Shown here in pieces: positions 45,150 to 54,493 of a stretch of DNA of 64,000 nt. The translations under genes were made by a program, and so were the position numbers. The stretch lies in assembly GCF_023721715.1 (NCBI RefSeq), contig NZ_JAMDLG010000001.1, positions 62,001 to 126,000 on the forward strand. The letters run 5' to 3'. The notes under the pieces were generated by a model, which was not told the origin of the DNA, made no database searches, and worked only from the letters and a program-made list of their open reading frames with translations. Within the stretch, counting starts at the first letter, position 1. The number at the start of each line of letters is the position of its first letter. This DNA is from Parasegetibacter sp. NRK P23 (lineage in GTDB: Bacteria > Bacteroidota > Bacteroidia > Chitinophagales > Chitinophagaceae).

Positions 45150-47939
45150 ATGCGCAAAACACTGAGTACACTTATCCTGGTATTCACCAGCACCTTTGCC
45201 TCCTTCGCACAAAACGGAGAACCTTTGCCCTTAGATCCCTCAGTGCGGAAAGGCACCTTGCCCAACGGACTTACTTATTACATCCGCGCCAACAAAATTC
45301 CTGAAAAGCGCGCTGAACTCTACCTGGTGAATAAGGTGGGGTCCATTCTTGAAGACGAGAACCAGCGTGGGCTGGCGCATTTCGTGGAACACATGGCCTT
45401 TAACGGTACCCGTGATTTCCCTAAAAACACCTTGATAGATTACCTTCAGAAAGCGGGGGTGAAATTCGGCGCCGATATCAACGCGTACACCAGCTTCGAT
45501 GAAACGGTGTACCAGTTGCCCATCCCCACCGATACGCTTGCGGTTTTCGAAAGAGGGTTTGATATGCTCCTGAACTGGGCTGGTTTCATTTCTTTCGATC
45601 CGGAAGAAGTAAACGCGGAAAGAGGCGTGATCCTGGAAGAATCGAGGCAGCGTGGAAAGAACGCCCAGGAAAGAATCCAACAACAGGCGTTGCCTATTCT
45701 TTTCAACAATTCCCGCTATGCGGAACGGATTCCCATCGGGAAGGAAGATATCCTGAAATCCTTTACGGTGGAAACGATTAAGAAGTTTTACAAAGACTGG
45801 TACCGTCCCGACCTCCAGGCCATCATCGCCGTTGGTGATTTTGATGCCGACCAGGTGGAACGCTGGATCAAAGAGAAATTCACGGTGCTGAAAAATCCCG
45901 CCCAACCACGTCCACGGGTAAAATACGAAGTGGGCGATCATGCGGAAACCTTCGCGAAAGTGATCACCGACAAAGAGTTTCCTTACACCGTGGCGCAGGT
46001 AGTGTACAAATCCAAAACCACACCCATCACCACCGCAGCGGGTTTCCGCGAGCAAATTCGGACCGAGTTGTTCAACACCATGATGGCCGCAAGGATCCAG
46101 GAAGCTACCCGCAAACCGGAAACACCGTATTTCTTCGCCCAGAACGCCATATCACCATTCCTTGCGGGACTACAGGCTTATCTTTCTATCACCGTTGCGA
46201 AGAATGGCCAGCTTGATAAAGCCGTGACCGCCGTACTGGAAGAAAATGAAAGGATCCGCCGTTTCGGGTTTACCCAAACGGAGCTGGATCGCGCAAAAAA
46301 GGACCTGCTCACCCAAAGGGAAAGCGCTTTTAAAGAGAGGGACAAAACGAAATCAGCCGCTTATGTGGCAGCCTACCAGGGCAATTTCCTGACGGGAACT
46401 GCGGTGCCGGGTTCGGAATATGTCTACAATTTCTACAAAAAAACAGTGCCCGAAATCCAACTGAAAGAGGTGAACGAACTGATCAATACATTCGACCAAA
46501 AGAAGAACAGGGTGGTATTGGTGCAGGCCCCTTCTAAAGACAGCGCCGGCCTTCCTTCGCAACAGCAACTACTGGATTGGGTAAATACAGACCTCAGTTA
46601 TGTAAAAGCCTACGAGGATCAAAGCACTAATGAGCCTTTGCTCGCCACAATACCCACAGGCACTAAAGTTACTGGCACCAAAGCTTTCAGCGCAATTGGC
46701 GCGGAGTTGATCACATTGGGTAACGGCGTGCGCGTATGGCTGAAGCCCACTGATTTCAAGAACGATGAGGTCAGGTTCAGTTCCTACAGTTTTGGGGGGA
46801 CCTCGGTTGTGGATGAAAAGAAATTGCCTTCAATTCTGATGGCGGCAAATATTATGGGACAAAGCGGTGTGGGTAAATTTGATCCTACCGTTTTGGGTAA
46901 GATGCTGACCGGGAAAAACGTGTCAGTATCCGCTTACGTTTCCGAAATAAGTGAAGGCGTTTCAGGTATAGCCACACCTGCCGATATTGAAACTGCCCTT
47001 CAACTTGTTTACCTCTATTATACCGCTCCGAGGAAAGATACCACTGCTTTCAGAACAGCCATTGCTGAAACGAAGTACATGCTGCAGAACAGGGCGCTTG
47101 ATCCTACCGCTGTTTTTTCAGACACGCTGGAAGCCATTATGAGTGGGTATCATCCCCGCAGAACCAATCCTACCATGCAGATGCTGGATAAAGTTTCCCT
47201 GGATGAAGTTGTGGATATGTACAAAGATCGTTTTGCCGACGCCTCAGATGCAGTATTTGTATTTGTGGGCAACTTTGATAAAGCGAAACTGCTGCCGTTG
47301 CTTGAAAAATACATTGGCGGATTACCTGCCACCAACAGGAAAGAAAGCTTCAGCAACCTGGGCATCCGCCCATTGCCGGGGGCTGTGAAAAAGACCGTGT
47401 ACAAAGGACAGGACGATAAAAGTGCCGTGGAACTTATTTTCAATGGTCCGTGGAAATGGTCCCCGGCCAATAACCTGCGCCTCAGCGCGCTTACCGAAAT
47501 CATCAACATCAAGATGGTGGAGCGCCTGCGGGAAAAAGAAGAAGGCGTGTATTCGCCCTCCGTTTCCGAAAGCTACTCCAAGTTACCCGAGCAACGTTTT
47601 ACACTTTCCATCTCCTTCACCTGTGATCCTAAGAATGTGGACAGGCTGATTGAAGCCGCATTGGATGAGATACGGAAAATCAAAAAGGATGGTCCTTCCG
47701 CTACCGATTTGCAGAAGTTCAAGGCGGAAGAAAGAAGGGCACATGAAGTGCGGGTAAAAGAGAATGGTTATTGGTTGAATTACCTCCTCCAGCAGTCGAG
47801 GAATGGTGAACCGGTGGAGGAGATGAACAATTACCTCACGGAACTGGAACAACTCACACCTGCGGTGTTGAAGCAAACGGCACAGTTACTGAATGAGCAG
47901 CAACTGATCAAAGCTGTGCTGATGCCGGAGAAAAAATAA
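45150..47939 (+). CDS. M16 family zinc peptidase, two-domain-pair form
   Basis: 929 residues. Signal peptide ends TFASFAQ. The inverted zinc motif HFVEH (77-81, in RGLAHFVEHMAFNGT) and the third ligand in EEVNAERGVILEE identify an active N-terminal M16 domain. An inactive second half follows (RVWLKPTDFKNDEVRFSSYS). The full length matches the pitrilysin-like periplasmic enzymes of Bacteroidota. It cleaves small peptides; the substrate is unknown. It converges on the LacI gene with a 5-bp gap. Confidence 0.94.
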   Translation: MRKTLSTLILVFTSTFASFAQNGEPLPLDPSVRKGTLPNGLTYYIRANKIPEKRAELYLVNKVGSILEDENQRGLAHFVEHMAFNGTRDFPKNTLIDYLQKAGVKFGADINAYTSFDETVYQLPIPTDTLAVFERGFDMLLNWAGFISFDPEEVNAERGVILEESRQRGKNAQERIQQQALPILFNNSRYAERIPIGKEDILKSFTVETIKKFYKDWYRPDLQAIIAVGDFDADQVERWIKEKFTVLKNPAQPRPRVKYEVGDHAETFAKVITDKEFPYTVAQVVYKSKTTPITTAAGFREQIRTELFNTMMAARIQEATRKPETPYFFAQNAISPFLAGLQAYLSITVAKNGQLDKAVTAVLEENERIRRFGFTQTELDRAKKDLLTQRESAFKERDKTKSAAYVAAYQGNFLTGTAVPGSEYVYNFYKKTVPEIQLKEVNELINTFDQKKNRVVLVQAPSKDSAGLPSQQQLLDWVNTDLSYVKAYEDQSTNEPLLATIPTGTKVTGTKAFSAIGAELITLGNGVRVWLKPTDFKNDEVRFSSYSFGGTSVVDEKKLPSILMAANIMGQSGVGKFDPTVLGKMLTGKNVSVSAYVSEISEGVSGIATPADIETALQLVYLYYTAPRKDTTAFRTAIAETKYMLQNRALDPTAVFSDTLEAIMSGYHPRRTNPTMQMLDKVSLDEVVDMYKDRFADASDAVFVFVGNFDKAKLLPLLEKYIGGLPATNRKESFSNLGIRPLPGAVKKTVYKGQDDKSAVELIFNGPWKWSPANNLRLSALTEIINIKMVERLREKEEGVYSPSVSESYSKLPEQRFTLSISFTCDPKNVDRLIEAALDEIRKIKKDGPSATDLQKFKAEERRAHEVRVKENGYWLNYLLQQSRNGEPVEEMNNYLTELEQLTPAVLKQTAQLLNEQQLIKAVLMPEKK

Positions 47940-47944
47940 GACAA

Positions 47945-48973
47945 TCAGGGCCTGTTGCGCAGGGAGGATTCCCTGATCAGCAGGTCCGATTTCAGAATGA
48001 TGGAAGAAGTGGCTGAAAGTGAGCTCACTCCTTTGAGGTGGTTGATGAGGTTCCGGGCGGCCACTTCGCCCACTTCCACACCCGGATAGTTGATCGTACT
48101 GAGACGTGGCTCCATGAGGGTGCTGATCTCGTCGTTGTTGAAGCCGATCACCGCAATATCTTCAGGAATACGGAAGCCGAGTTGTTTCAGGGTTTGCATA
48201 CAAACGGCAGCAGTGAAATCGCCTGCGGCGAACAGCCCGTCGGGGCGGGGATTCATTTCCGCGATGCGCTTGCTTACATTTACGGCATCATCCCGGTCCA
48301 TATCTGTTGTAAAAACGAATTCATCGTTGAACGGGATACCATGGTCCTCCAATGCTTTCCGGTAGCCTTCATAACGCAGCGCGTATACGTTCCGGGTATT
48401 ACTTCCGGTAATGTGCACAATTCGTTTACAGCCCTGTTCAATAAGGTGGCGGGTGGCGGTATATCCTGCTTTAAAGTTGTCGATGATGATCTTGGTGCCC
48501 GCGCTGCTTTCTTCCACGCGGTCGAAGAATACGACGGGGATATTTTTCTGAAGGAAACAATCGAAATGAGAAAGATCAGGGGTATCGAAGGCGAGTGAAG
48601 CGATCAGGCCATCCACTCTTTTATGGAAAAGGTTTTCCACGTTCGCCACTTCTTTGGCCCCGCTTTCCGCGGAGTGGCCGATCAGGATATCATAGTTTTC
48701 CGCTGCAGCGATCTTTTCGATGCCGGCCAGTACGGAAACCATAAAGTAGCTGTGCAATTCGTGCATCAATACGCCGATGGTATGGGTCTTTTGCTTGCGT
48801 AAGTTACTGGCGAAGGCATTGGTACGGTAGCCCATTTCCCGGGCCTTGGTTACAATTTTTTTCTTGGTGGCCTGCTTCACCGCCGGATGATCGCTGAGGG
48901 CGCGGCTCACCGTGGCGGAAGAAAGTTTTAACTCCCTGGCAATATCGTATATGGTTACTTCCCGTTGGATCAT
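47945..48973 (-). CDS. LacI-family transcriptional regulator
   Basis: 342 residues from the ATG at 48973. The N-terminal helix-turn-helix is VTIYDIARELKLSSATVSRALSDHP with the hinge region KKKIVTKAREMGYRTNAFAS. The periplasmic-binding-like effector domain follows (TIGVLMHELHSYFMVSVLAG, IIDNFKAGYTATRHLIEQG). It probably controls sugar-related genes elsewhere; no sugar operon is adjacent. Effector unknown. Confidence 0.95.
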   Translation of the reverse strand: MIQREVTIYDIARELKLSSATVSRALSDHPAVKQATKKKIVTKAREMGYRTNAFASNLRKQKTHTIGVLMHELHSYFMVSVLAGIEKIAAAENYDILIGHSAESGAKEVANVENLFHKRVDGLIASLAFDTPDLSHFDCFLQKNIPVVFFDRVEESSAGTKIIIDNFKAGYTATRHLIEQGCKRIVHITGSNTRNVYALRYEGYRKALEDHGIPFNDEFVFTTDMDRDDAVNVSKRIAEMNPRPDGLFAAGDFTAAVCMQTLKQLGFRIPEDIAVIGFNNDEISTLMEPRLSTINYPGVEVGEVAARNLINHLKGVSSLSATSSIILKSDLLIRESSLRNRP

Positions 48974-48991
48974 CTTTGGCTGAATATGGGC

Positions 48992-48999
48992 CAAATGTA
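48992..48999 (-). promoter_or_regulatory. -7 promoter element for the LacI-family gene
   Basis: TACATTTG on the minus strand, 18 bp before the ATG at 48973. It excludes a longer TTG start, which would fall inside it. Confidence 0.6.
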
Positions 49000-49103
49000 G
49001 TTAAAACCCGCTTTGATATAACAGAATACCTTGTTTGATCCTCTCACCCTTTACGTTTCTGTTCTTTGAGAGGAATTTAGAAAGTCTTTAGGTAGTTGGT
49101 CAA

Positions 49104-49682
49104 TTATTTTACTTCACACCTGAAAGCACCTTCAGTAATGTTTTTACTTGTACCGTTTTCATCACTGAGTTTCCCGCTGAAGGTTCCGGTTATTTCGGTG
49201 GCTGTCACAGAAGAAATGGTTGCCTGAAATGAATTGGGTGGAAGGTCTTCTGCACTCCAGTCTTCATCACCTTTCAAATAATTGGCCGCCATAATGTAAC
49301 TGTTGACGGTTGCTTTTGTTTTGTATGTACCCGTGGTGAGCGCATTACTATTTGTCAGGTTAACGAAAGTCAATGTTAATGAGTTATCAGCATTTACATC
49401 TTCTAATCCAACTAGAAAGTAACTGGTCAAACCTGCCGCAGATACTTTATTTGCCGTTACGGAGTATTTGATCTCCCTGGTTTGGCCATCTTCCTTAAAA
49501 ATCATGTGAAACCCTGCCGGAATACTGGTTGAGCCACCGCCCGTGTTACTACCTCCGCCACCTGTATTGGTTCCACCTCCTCCACTATTATCCACGGGAT
49601 CACCAACTTCGAAACTCTCTTCTTTTCCACAGGAAGCGGCGATAAGGCTAACAAAAAACAGGGCTGCAAGAATGGAACGCAT
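49104..49682 (-). CDS. hypothetical lipoprotein with Gly-rich linker
   Basis: 192 residues. Lipobox IAASC (Cys18) and a short acidic region are followed by a Gly/Thr/Ser linker (GGGGTNTGGGGSNTGGGS) at about 34-52. The rest is a beta-sandwich-like domain (FHMIFKEDGQTREIKYSVTA, ITGTFSGKLSDENG). I do not recognise a function. It looks like the small surface or periplasmic lipoproteins common in Bacteroidota. Confidence 0.75.
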   Translation of the reverse strand: MRSILAALFFVSLIAASCGKEESFEVGDPVDNSGGGGTNTGGGGSNTGGGSTSIPAGFHMIFKEDGQTREIKYSVTANKVSAAGLTSYFLVGLEDVNADNSLTLTFVNLTNSNALTTGTYKTKATVNSYIMAANYLKGDEDWSAEDLPPNSFQATISSVTATEITGTFSGKLSDENGTSKNITEGAFRCEVK

Positions 49683-49723
49683 TGTTTATAAGGTTTGAAT
49701 GAGGGCAAAATAATCAATTTGAA

Positions 49724-49769
49724 TAAAAAACAGGCAACGGCTATGGAAAATACCCATATCTGTTGCCTG
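49724..49769 (-). terminator. intrinsic terminator after icd
   Basis: CAGGCAAC and GTTGCCTG form an 8-bp stem; on the minus strand a run of Ts follows. It lies 26 bp after the icd stop codon. Confidence 0.85.
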
Positions 49770-49794
49770 TTGGAATATTGGAAGTAAACCGGCC

Positions 49795-51027
49795 TTATTT
49801 TGCCAGTTTCGCTTTCAGGTTCTGGTCCAGTGCATCGAGGAACTCTTCGGTGTACAGGTAATGCTCACCGTGGTTCACCTTGTTGCCATGGATACAAACG
49901 GCGAGGTCCTTGGTCATTTTACCGCTTTCCACGGTTTCAATGCACACTTGTTCCAGGGCCTGGCAGAAATCGATCAGTTCCTGGTTGTTGTCCAGGCGGC
50001 CACGGAATTCCAGTCCACGGGTCCATGCGAAAATAGACGCGATGGGGTTGGTGGAAGTGGGTTTTCCTTTCTGGTGTTCGCGGTAGTGGCGGGTAACAGT
50101 GCCGTGTGCGGCTTCTGCTTCCATGGTTTTACCGTCGGGCGTAACCAGCGTGGAGGTCATGAGGCCCAGAGAGCCGAAGCCTTGTGCCACGGTATCACTT
50201 TGTACATCGCCATCGTAGTTCTTACAGGCCCATACGAAGTTGCCGTTCCATTTCAGGGCGGAGGCTACCATGTCGTCGATCAGGCGGTGTTCGTAAGTGA
50301 GTTTTTCCGCGTCGAACTGCGCTTTGAACTCGTTCTCATATACTTCCTGGAAGATATCTTTGAAACGGCCATCGTATTTTTTCAGGATGGTGTTCTTGGT
50401 GCTGAGGTAGAGGGGCCATTTTTTGATGAGGGCCTGGTTGAAGCAGGCGCGGGCGAAGCCACGGATGGATTCGTCGGTATTGTACATGGCCAGGGCCACA
50501 CCGTCACCTTTGAACTGATATACTTCGTGCTCGATCACTTCTCCATTCTCGCCTTCAAATTTGATGGTGAGTTTGCCTTTTCCCTTCACCACGAAATCGG
50601 TGGCGCGGTACTGGTCGCCGAATGCGTGGCGGCCAATGCAGATGGGCGCGGTCCAGTTAGGAACAAGGCGGGGAACATTGGAAGTAACGATGGGCTCACG
50701 GAACACCGTTCCATCAAGGATATTACGGATCGTACCGTTGGGGGATTTCCACATTTGTTTCAATCCGAACTCCTTTACGCGTTCTTCATCCGGCGTAATG
50801 GTGGCGCATTTGATGCCCACACCGTATTGCTTGATGGCGTTGGCCGCGTCAATCGTAACCTGGTCGTTGGTCTGATCGCGGTATTCCATGCCAAGATCAT
50901 AATATTTGATGTCCAGTTCCAGGTAAGGAAGGATCAGCTTATTCTTGATAAAGGACCAGATGATCCTCGTCATTTCATCTCCATCCAGTTCTACAACGGG
51001 ATTTGCTACTTTGATTTTTTGTGCCAT
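49795..51027 (-). CDS. icd: NADP-dependent isocitrate dehydrogenase
   Basis: 410 residues from the ATG at 51027 ([20 protein letters not shown]). A 53-codon extension was rejected because it runs through the icd promoter. Family motifs: [20 protein letters not shown] (substrate site, Ser of SPNG), [16 protein letters not shown], and [13 protein letters not shown] (cofactor site). This is the eukaryote-like homodimeric type. It makes 2-oxoglutarate and NADPH in the TCA cycle. Confidence 0.97.
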   Translation of the reverse strand: MAQKIKVANPVVELDGDEMTRIIWSFIKNKLILPYLELDIKYYDLGMEYRDQTNDQVTIDAANAIKQYGVGIKCATITPDEERVKEFGLKQMWKSPNGTIRNILDGTVFREPIVTSNVPRLVPNWTAPICIGRHAFGDQYRATDFVVKGKGKLTIKFEGENGEVIEHEVYQFKGDGVALAMYNTDESIRGFARACFNQALIKKWPLYLSTKNTILKKYDGRFKDIFQEVYENEFKAQFDAEKLTYEHRLIDDMVASALKWNGNFVWACKNYDGDVQSDTVAQGFGSLGLMTSTLVTPDGKTMEAEAAHGTVTRHYREHQKGKPTSTNPIASIFAWTRGLEFRGRLDNNQELIDFCQALEQVCIETVESGKMTKDLAVCIHGNKVNHGEHYLYTEEFLDALDQNLKAKLAK

Positions 51028-51065
51028 AGCAGTGGTTTTTTTAATGTTGTTCAAACAAAAGTCTG

Positions 51066-51095
51066 CAAATCTAATGGATAATCTAACACGAACAA
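51066..51095 (-). promoter_or_regulatory. housekeeping promoter of icd
   Basis: On the minus strand, TTG (51095-51093) and TAGATTTG (51073-51066) are spaced by 19 bp. This is a full -33/-7 match, about 40 bp ahead of the ATG. Confidence 0.8.
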
Positions 51096-51162
51096 CCCCG
51101 AAGCTTATGGCACAAACCGGGTAAAACTTTGTAAAAAATACACATTCATGGGGCCAATAGTC

Positions 51163-51170
51163 TATTTTTG
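51163..51170 (+). promoter_or_regulatory. -7 promoter element for the Crp-like gene
   Basis: TATTTTTG fits TAnnTTTG and is followed 21 bp later by the chosen TTG start. A longer frame beginning at 51168 starts inside it. Confidence 0.5.
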
Positions 51171-51191
51171 TTTTACCTAAAGCCAAAACTA

Positions 51192-51785
51192 TTGAACCCT
51201 ACTGAAGCGATATTCCAGTTCATCAGGAGGTTCATAAAGATCTCCGAAGAAGAAATGCACGAGATAACACCCTATCTTCAGGTGCGCTATTTCAACAAAC
51301 GGTCTATTGTGGTGAATAAAGGCGAGATAGACCGTTATTTCAATTTTGTGATGGAAGGCCTGGTGAGGAAGTACTTCGTCCACAACAACAAAGAAATCAA
51401 CCTGTACTTCGCGCGGGAAGGAGAAATCATCAGCAGTACCCGTTCTTTTATTCAGCAACAGCCTTCCGATGTGATCCTGGAAACCCTGGAGGCCACTTCG
51501 CTGATCTCCATCCGTTTTGAGGACCTGGAAACGATCTATGCGCGTCATCCTTTTTTTGAAAGAATCGGGCGACTGGTACTTGCCGACCAGCTCATCATGA
51601 AAGATGACTGGGAGATGAGTTTGCTGAAAGAAACCGTGCGGGAAAGGTTTGTGAACTTTGTAAAGCACCATCCCGATCTGTTGCAGCGTGTGCCACAGAA
51701 AATGCTTGCCTCCTTCCTGAACATTGAACCGGAAACGTTCAGCAGACTGAAACACCTGCTGATGAAGCCCCCGGCAACGGAGTAA
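51192..51785 (+). CDS. Crp/Fnr-family cyclic-nucleotide-binding regulator
   Basis: About 197 residues. The N-terminal cyclic-nucleotide-binding barrel is visible ([26 protein letters not shown]). The C-terminal helix-turn-helix is short and diverged ([21 protein letters not shown]). A TTG start at 51192 is chosen because the -7 element overlaps the longer version; this is uncertain. Typical of small Bacteroidota Crp-like proteins. Its ligand is unknown. Its 3' end faces the Nramp gene across 5 bp. Confidence 0.8.
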   Translation: MNPTEAIFQFIRRFIKISEEEMHEITPYLQVRYFNKRSIVVNKGEIDRYFNFVMEGLVRKYFVHNNKEINLYFAREGEIISSTRSFIQQQPSDVILETLEATSLISIRFEDLETIYARHPFFERIGRLVLADQLIMKDDWEMSLLKETVRERFVNFVKHHPDLLQRVPQKMLASFLNIEPETFSRLKHLLMKPPATE

Positions 51786-51790
51786 AGCTT

Positions 51791-53680
51791 TTAAGGCAGG
51801 TTCACCACCAATACCGGCACCTTCAACTCATGCCGCACGGCGTTCACGGTTTCCCCGTAGAGAATGTCTTTAATACCGGAATGCCCGTGCGCCCCAATCA
51901 CCAAAGCGCTCGCATGGTGCAAGTGCACCAGCCTTACGATTTCCCCGGCCCGCATGTTGAAACCGAGTTCGTGTTTCGCTTCCAGTCCCATATTCGTAAA
52001 GCGTTCAGTGTATTGTTGCAGCCTCAGTTCATCTTCCCTCGTTTCATAATCATCCGTAACGGCGCCGTGTATACGCGCAGAAACGCTTTCCACCACGTGA
52101 ATCAGAATGTAAGACGCGTTTTTTCCGCTGCCTAACCCAATAGCATGGGATAATAATTTTTCATCGTTCGAACTGAAATCCAGTGCGATGGCAATACGGT
52201 CATATACCGGTGCCAGTAGCGGCGCTCCATGGGTGGCATCATGTATCTGGATGCTGTTTTCTTTTTTCTTCCTGGAATACATTAACGGGTACACCACGGC
52301 GATCACCAGCAGTACGGCGAAAAGAATGGTGCCCGTAATGGCAAGCGCCTGCATGGGTAAACTCGCATTGCTCTGAACATAATCCCACACCATTTCGATC
52401 ACCATCCGCAGGTTCAGGTATACGAGTACCGCCGTAATGAGCCAGGAGAAAAACTGTGTGAATGGTTTAATGGCGAAACTGCCCATCTTTTTTTTATCGC
52501 TCACGAAATGGATGAGTGGAATGATGGCGAAGCCCAGTTGCAGACTCAGCAGCACCTGGCTGAACACGAGCAGGTTGTCCACTTCATTTTCTCCTGAGAT
52601 AAGGATCACGGCTACTGCGGGACCAATTGCCAGTAAGCGCGTGAGTAACCGCCGCGCCACCGGGTTGATGCGCAACCTCAGGTAGCCTTCCATCACGATC
52701 TGGCCCGCCAGTGTGCCGGTGATGGTGGAGCTTTGTCCTGCGGCGATCAACGCCACGGCGAACAATACCGGCGCTACGCCTGAGCCCAGTAAAGGCGCCA
52801 GCAATTGGTGGGCATCGCGAATCTCGGCCACATCGGTGCGCCCGGTTTTAAAAAACACGGTGGCGGCCAGTACCAGTATCGCCGCGTTCACCAGGAAGGC
52901 CAGGTTAAGCGCAATAGCGCTGTCGATAAAATTCAGTTTGAGGGCCTTTTTAATACCGGCAGGATCTTTCCCGATCTTACGGGTTTGCACCAGCGCCGAA
53001 TGGAGGTAGAGGTTATGGGGCATTACCGTGGCACCAATGATGCCGATGGCGATGTACAGGGCTTTCGTATCCGGAATAGTTGGGATAAGTCCGCCGGCCA
53101 CTTCGCCCAGGTCCGGCTTTGCGAGTATGATCTCGCCAAGAAAGGAGAGCCCGATTACGGCCACGAGTCCGATGATGAAAGCCTCCATTTTCCGGATGCC
53201 CGCTTTCTGCAGGAAGAGCAGCAGAAAAGTGTCGAGCACAGTGATGCTTACGCCCCAGATCAAAGGGAGACCGGTAAGTAACTGGATACCGATGGCCATC
53301 CCCAGCACTTCGGCCAGATCGGTTGCGGCGATGGCGAGTTCCGCCAGGATATAGAAGATAAAGTTCAGTCCTTTCGGGTACATCTCCCTGTTGGCCTGCG
53401 CCAGGTCGCGGCCGCGTACGATGCCCAGCCTTGCGGAAAGACTTTGCAGCACCAGCGCCATGATATTACTCATCAGCAGTACCCATACCAGGGAATAGCC
53501 ATATTGGCTGCCTCCGGCGATATCGGTGGCCCAGTTGCCGGGGTCCATGTAGCCCACGCTTACAAGATAGGCGGGGCCGAAGAAGGCGAATATCTTTCTC
53601 CAGCGGGTTTTGCGTTGGGAGGGGTCAACACTGGCATGTACTTCGCTCAGCGATACATCGTCTTTGGTTCTCTGCATCAT
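51791..53680 (-). CDS. mntH: Nramp-family Mn2+/Fe2+ transporter fused to a Usp domain
   Basis: 629 residues. The N-terminal part (about 30-450) is an Nramp transporter with the metal-site motif DPGNWATD and the helix 6 motif MPHNLYLHSALV. From about 480 to 629 lies a universal stress domain with the ATP-binding motif GAHGHSGIKDILYGE. The start codon overlaps the mntR stop by 4 bp, so the two are cotranscribed. It imports divalent metal with H+. The Usp domain may regulate it; this is inferred. Confidence 0.94.
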   Translation of the reverse strand: MMQRTKDDVSLSEVHASVDPSQRKTRWRKIFAFFGPAYLVSVGYMDPGNWATDIAGGSQYGYSLVWVLLMSNIMALVLQSLSARLGIVRGRDLAQANREMYPKGLNFIFYILAELAIAATDLAEVLGMAIGIQLLTGLPLIWGVSITVLDTFLLLFLQKAGIRKMEAFIIGLVAVIGLSFLGEIILAKPDLGEVAGGLIPTIPDTKALYIAIGIIGATVMPHNLYLHSALVQTRKIGKDPAGIKKALKLNFIDSAIALNLAFLVNAAILVLAATVFFKTGRTDVAEIRDAHQLLAPLLGSGVAPVLFAVALIAAGQSSTITGTLAGQIVMEGYLRLRINPVARRLLTRLLAIGPAVAVILISGENEVDNLLVFSQVLLSLQLGFAIIPLIHFVSDKKKMGSFAIKPFTQFFSWLITAVLVYLNLRMVIEMVWDYVQSNASLPMQALAITGTILFAVLLVIAVVYPLMYSRKKKENSIQIHDATHGAPLLAPVYDRIAIALDFSSNDEKLLSHAIGLGSGKNASYILIHVVESVSARIHGAVTDDYETREDELRLQQYTERFTNMGLEAKHELGFNMRAGEIVRLVHLHHASALVIGAHGHSGIKDILYGETVNAVRHELKVPVLVVNLP

Positions 53681-54333
53681 GTTCTTACGAATAAGTTTCT
53701 CGCCACCTGCTCACTCACGGTAAAAGAGGGGAGGTTGCGTATTTTCACTTCCAGCGAATTGTCGAATCCGAATCTTTTTTTCACTTCCAGCTTTGTACCG
53801 AGTTGAATGCTTTTGTGGGTGAGGAGTTCCAGCATATCGCTGGATTGGTCGCCCACATTACAGATTTCGGCGGAAACGTTGAGGGGGAGGTCCAGCAAAC
53901 TAAGTTGGCAGGTGGTTTCCACGTTGCCTTCTTTGTCGGGGATAGGGTCTCCGTGTGGATCCACTTTTGGAAAACCGAGGTACTCATCAAGCCGGTCCAC
54001 CAGTTTACGGCTGGTCACATGTTCCAGTTCTTCCGCGATTTCGTGTACCTCATCCCAGGTAAATTGTAGTTTCTCTACCAGGAAATACTCCCACAACCGG
54101 TGCCGCCTGATCACGAGCAAAGCAAGCTTACTCCCTTCGCCGGTGAGGCGGAAGCCCTGGTAACGTTCATAATGTACCAGTTTCTTCGCCTTCAGCTTCT
54201 TCATCATATCCGTTACGCTCGCCGGTTTGGTGGCCAGTTCCTGTGCCAGTTCATTCGTGGTAACATTCCCTGCTTCCTGCTGCAGGTGGTAGATCGCTTT
54301 AATGTAATTCTCCTCGCTTACTGAATAATTCAC
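53677..54333 (-). CDS. mntR: DtxR/MntR-family metal-dependent repressor
   Basis: 218 residues. The N-terminal winged helix (VSEENYIKAIYHLQQEAGNVTTNELAQELATKPASVTDMMKKLK, seen as its blocks NYIKAIYHLQ and PASVTDMMKKL) is followed by the dimerisation and metal-binding domain (LWEYFLVEKLQFTWDEVHEIAEELEHV, with the H-x-x-E-x-x-E-H pattern). A C-terminal FeoA/SH3-like domain (about 150-218) completes it. It likely represses mntH when Mn2+ or Fe2+ is sufficient. A palindrome lies 17 bp upstream of its ATG. Confidence 0.93.
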   Translation of the reverse strand: MNYSVSEENYIKAIYHLQQEAGNVTTNELAQELATKPASVTDMMKKLKAKKLVHYERYQGFRLTGEGSKLALLVIRRHRLWEYFLVEKLQFTWDEVHEIAEELEHVTSRKLVDRLDEYLGFPKVDPHGDPIPDKEGNVETTCQLSLLDLPLNVSAEICNVGDQSSDMLELLTHKSIQLGTKLEVKKRFGFDNSLEVKIRNLPSFTVSEQVARNLFVRT

Positions 54334-54349
54334 GTGCTTTAAAAAAGGT

Positions 54350-54365
54350 TTTAGACAAATCTAAA
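54350..54365 (-). promoter_or_regulatory. putative MntR operator overlapping its own -7 element
   Basis: On the minus strand TTTAGATTTGTCTAAA is a palindrome (6-bp arms, 4-bp spacer). It contains TAGATTTG, a match to the -7 consensus, so binding would block the promoter. The same half-site and spacing occur at 39289-39304 in the TonB receptor promoter region. Confidence 0.7.
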
Positions 54366-54493
54366 AAATATTTCTGTTATATGCGCCGCTAAAAGATGGG
54401 GCTTTGCGGGAAAATTATATTTTTAGCCCCTGTTTACAGGTTCAGGAACGAAGTGCAATGGTTCGTTCCGGCTGACCACCTAAAAAAAATCGG

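Noticed and set aside
49076-49090. TTTAGAAAGTCTTTA resembling the shared metal operator
   Set aside because: The spacing differs from TTTAGA-N4-TCTAAA, one arm is mismatched, and it lies downstream of the lipoprotein gene, not in a promoter.
49861-51081. 406-codon open frame antisense to icd
   Set aside because: It lies entirely opposite the well-conserved icd gene and its promoter, with no recognisable motif. It is a by-product of codon bias.
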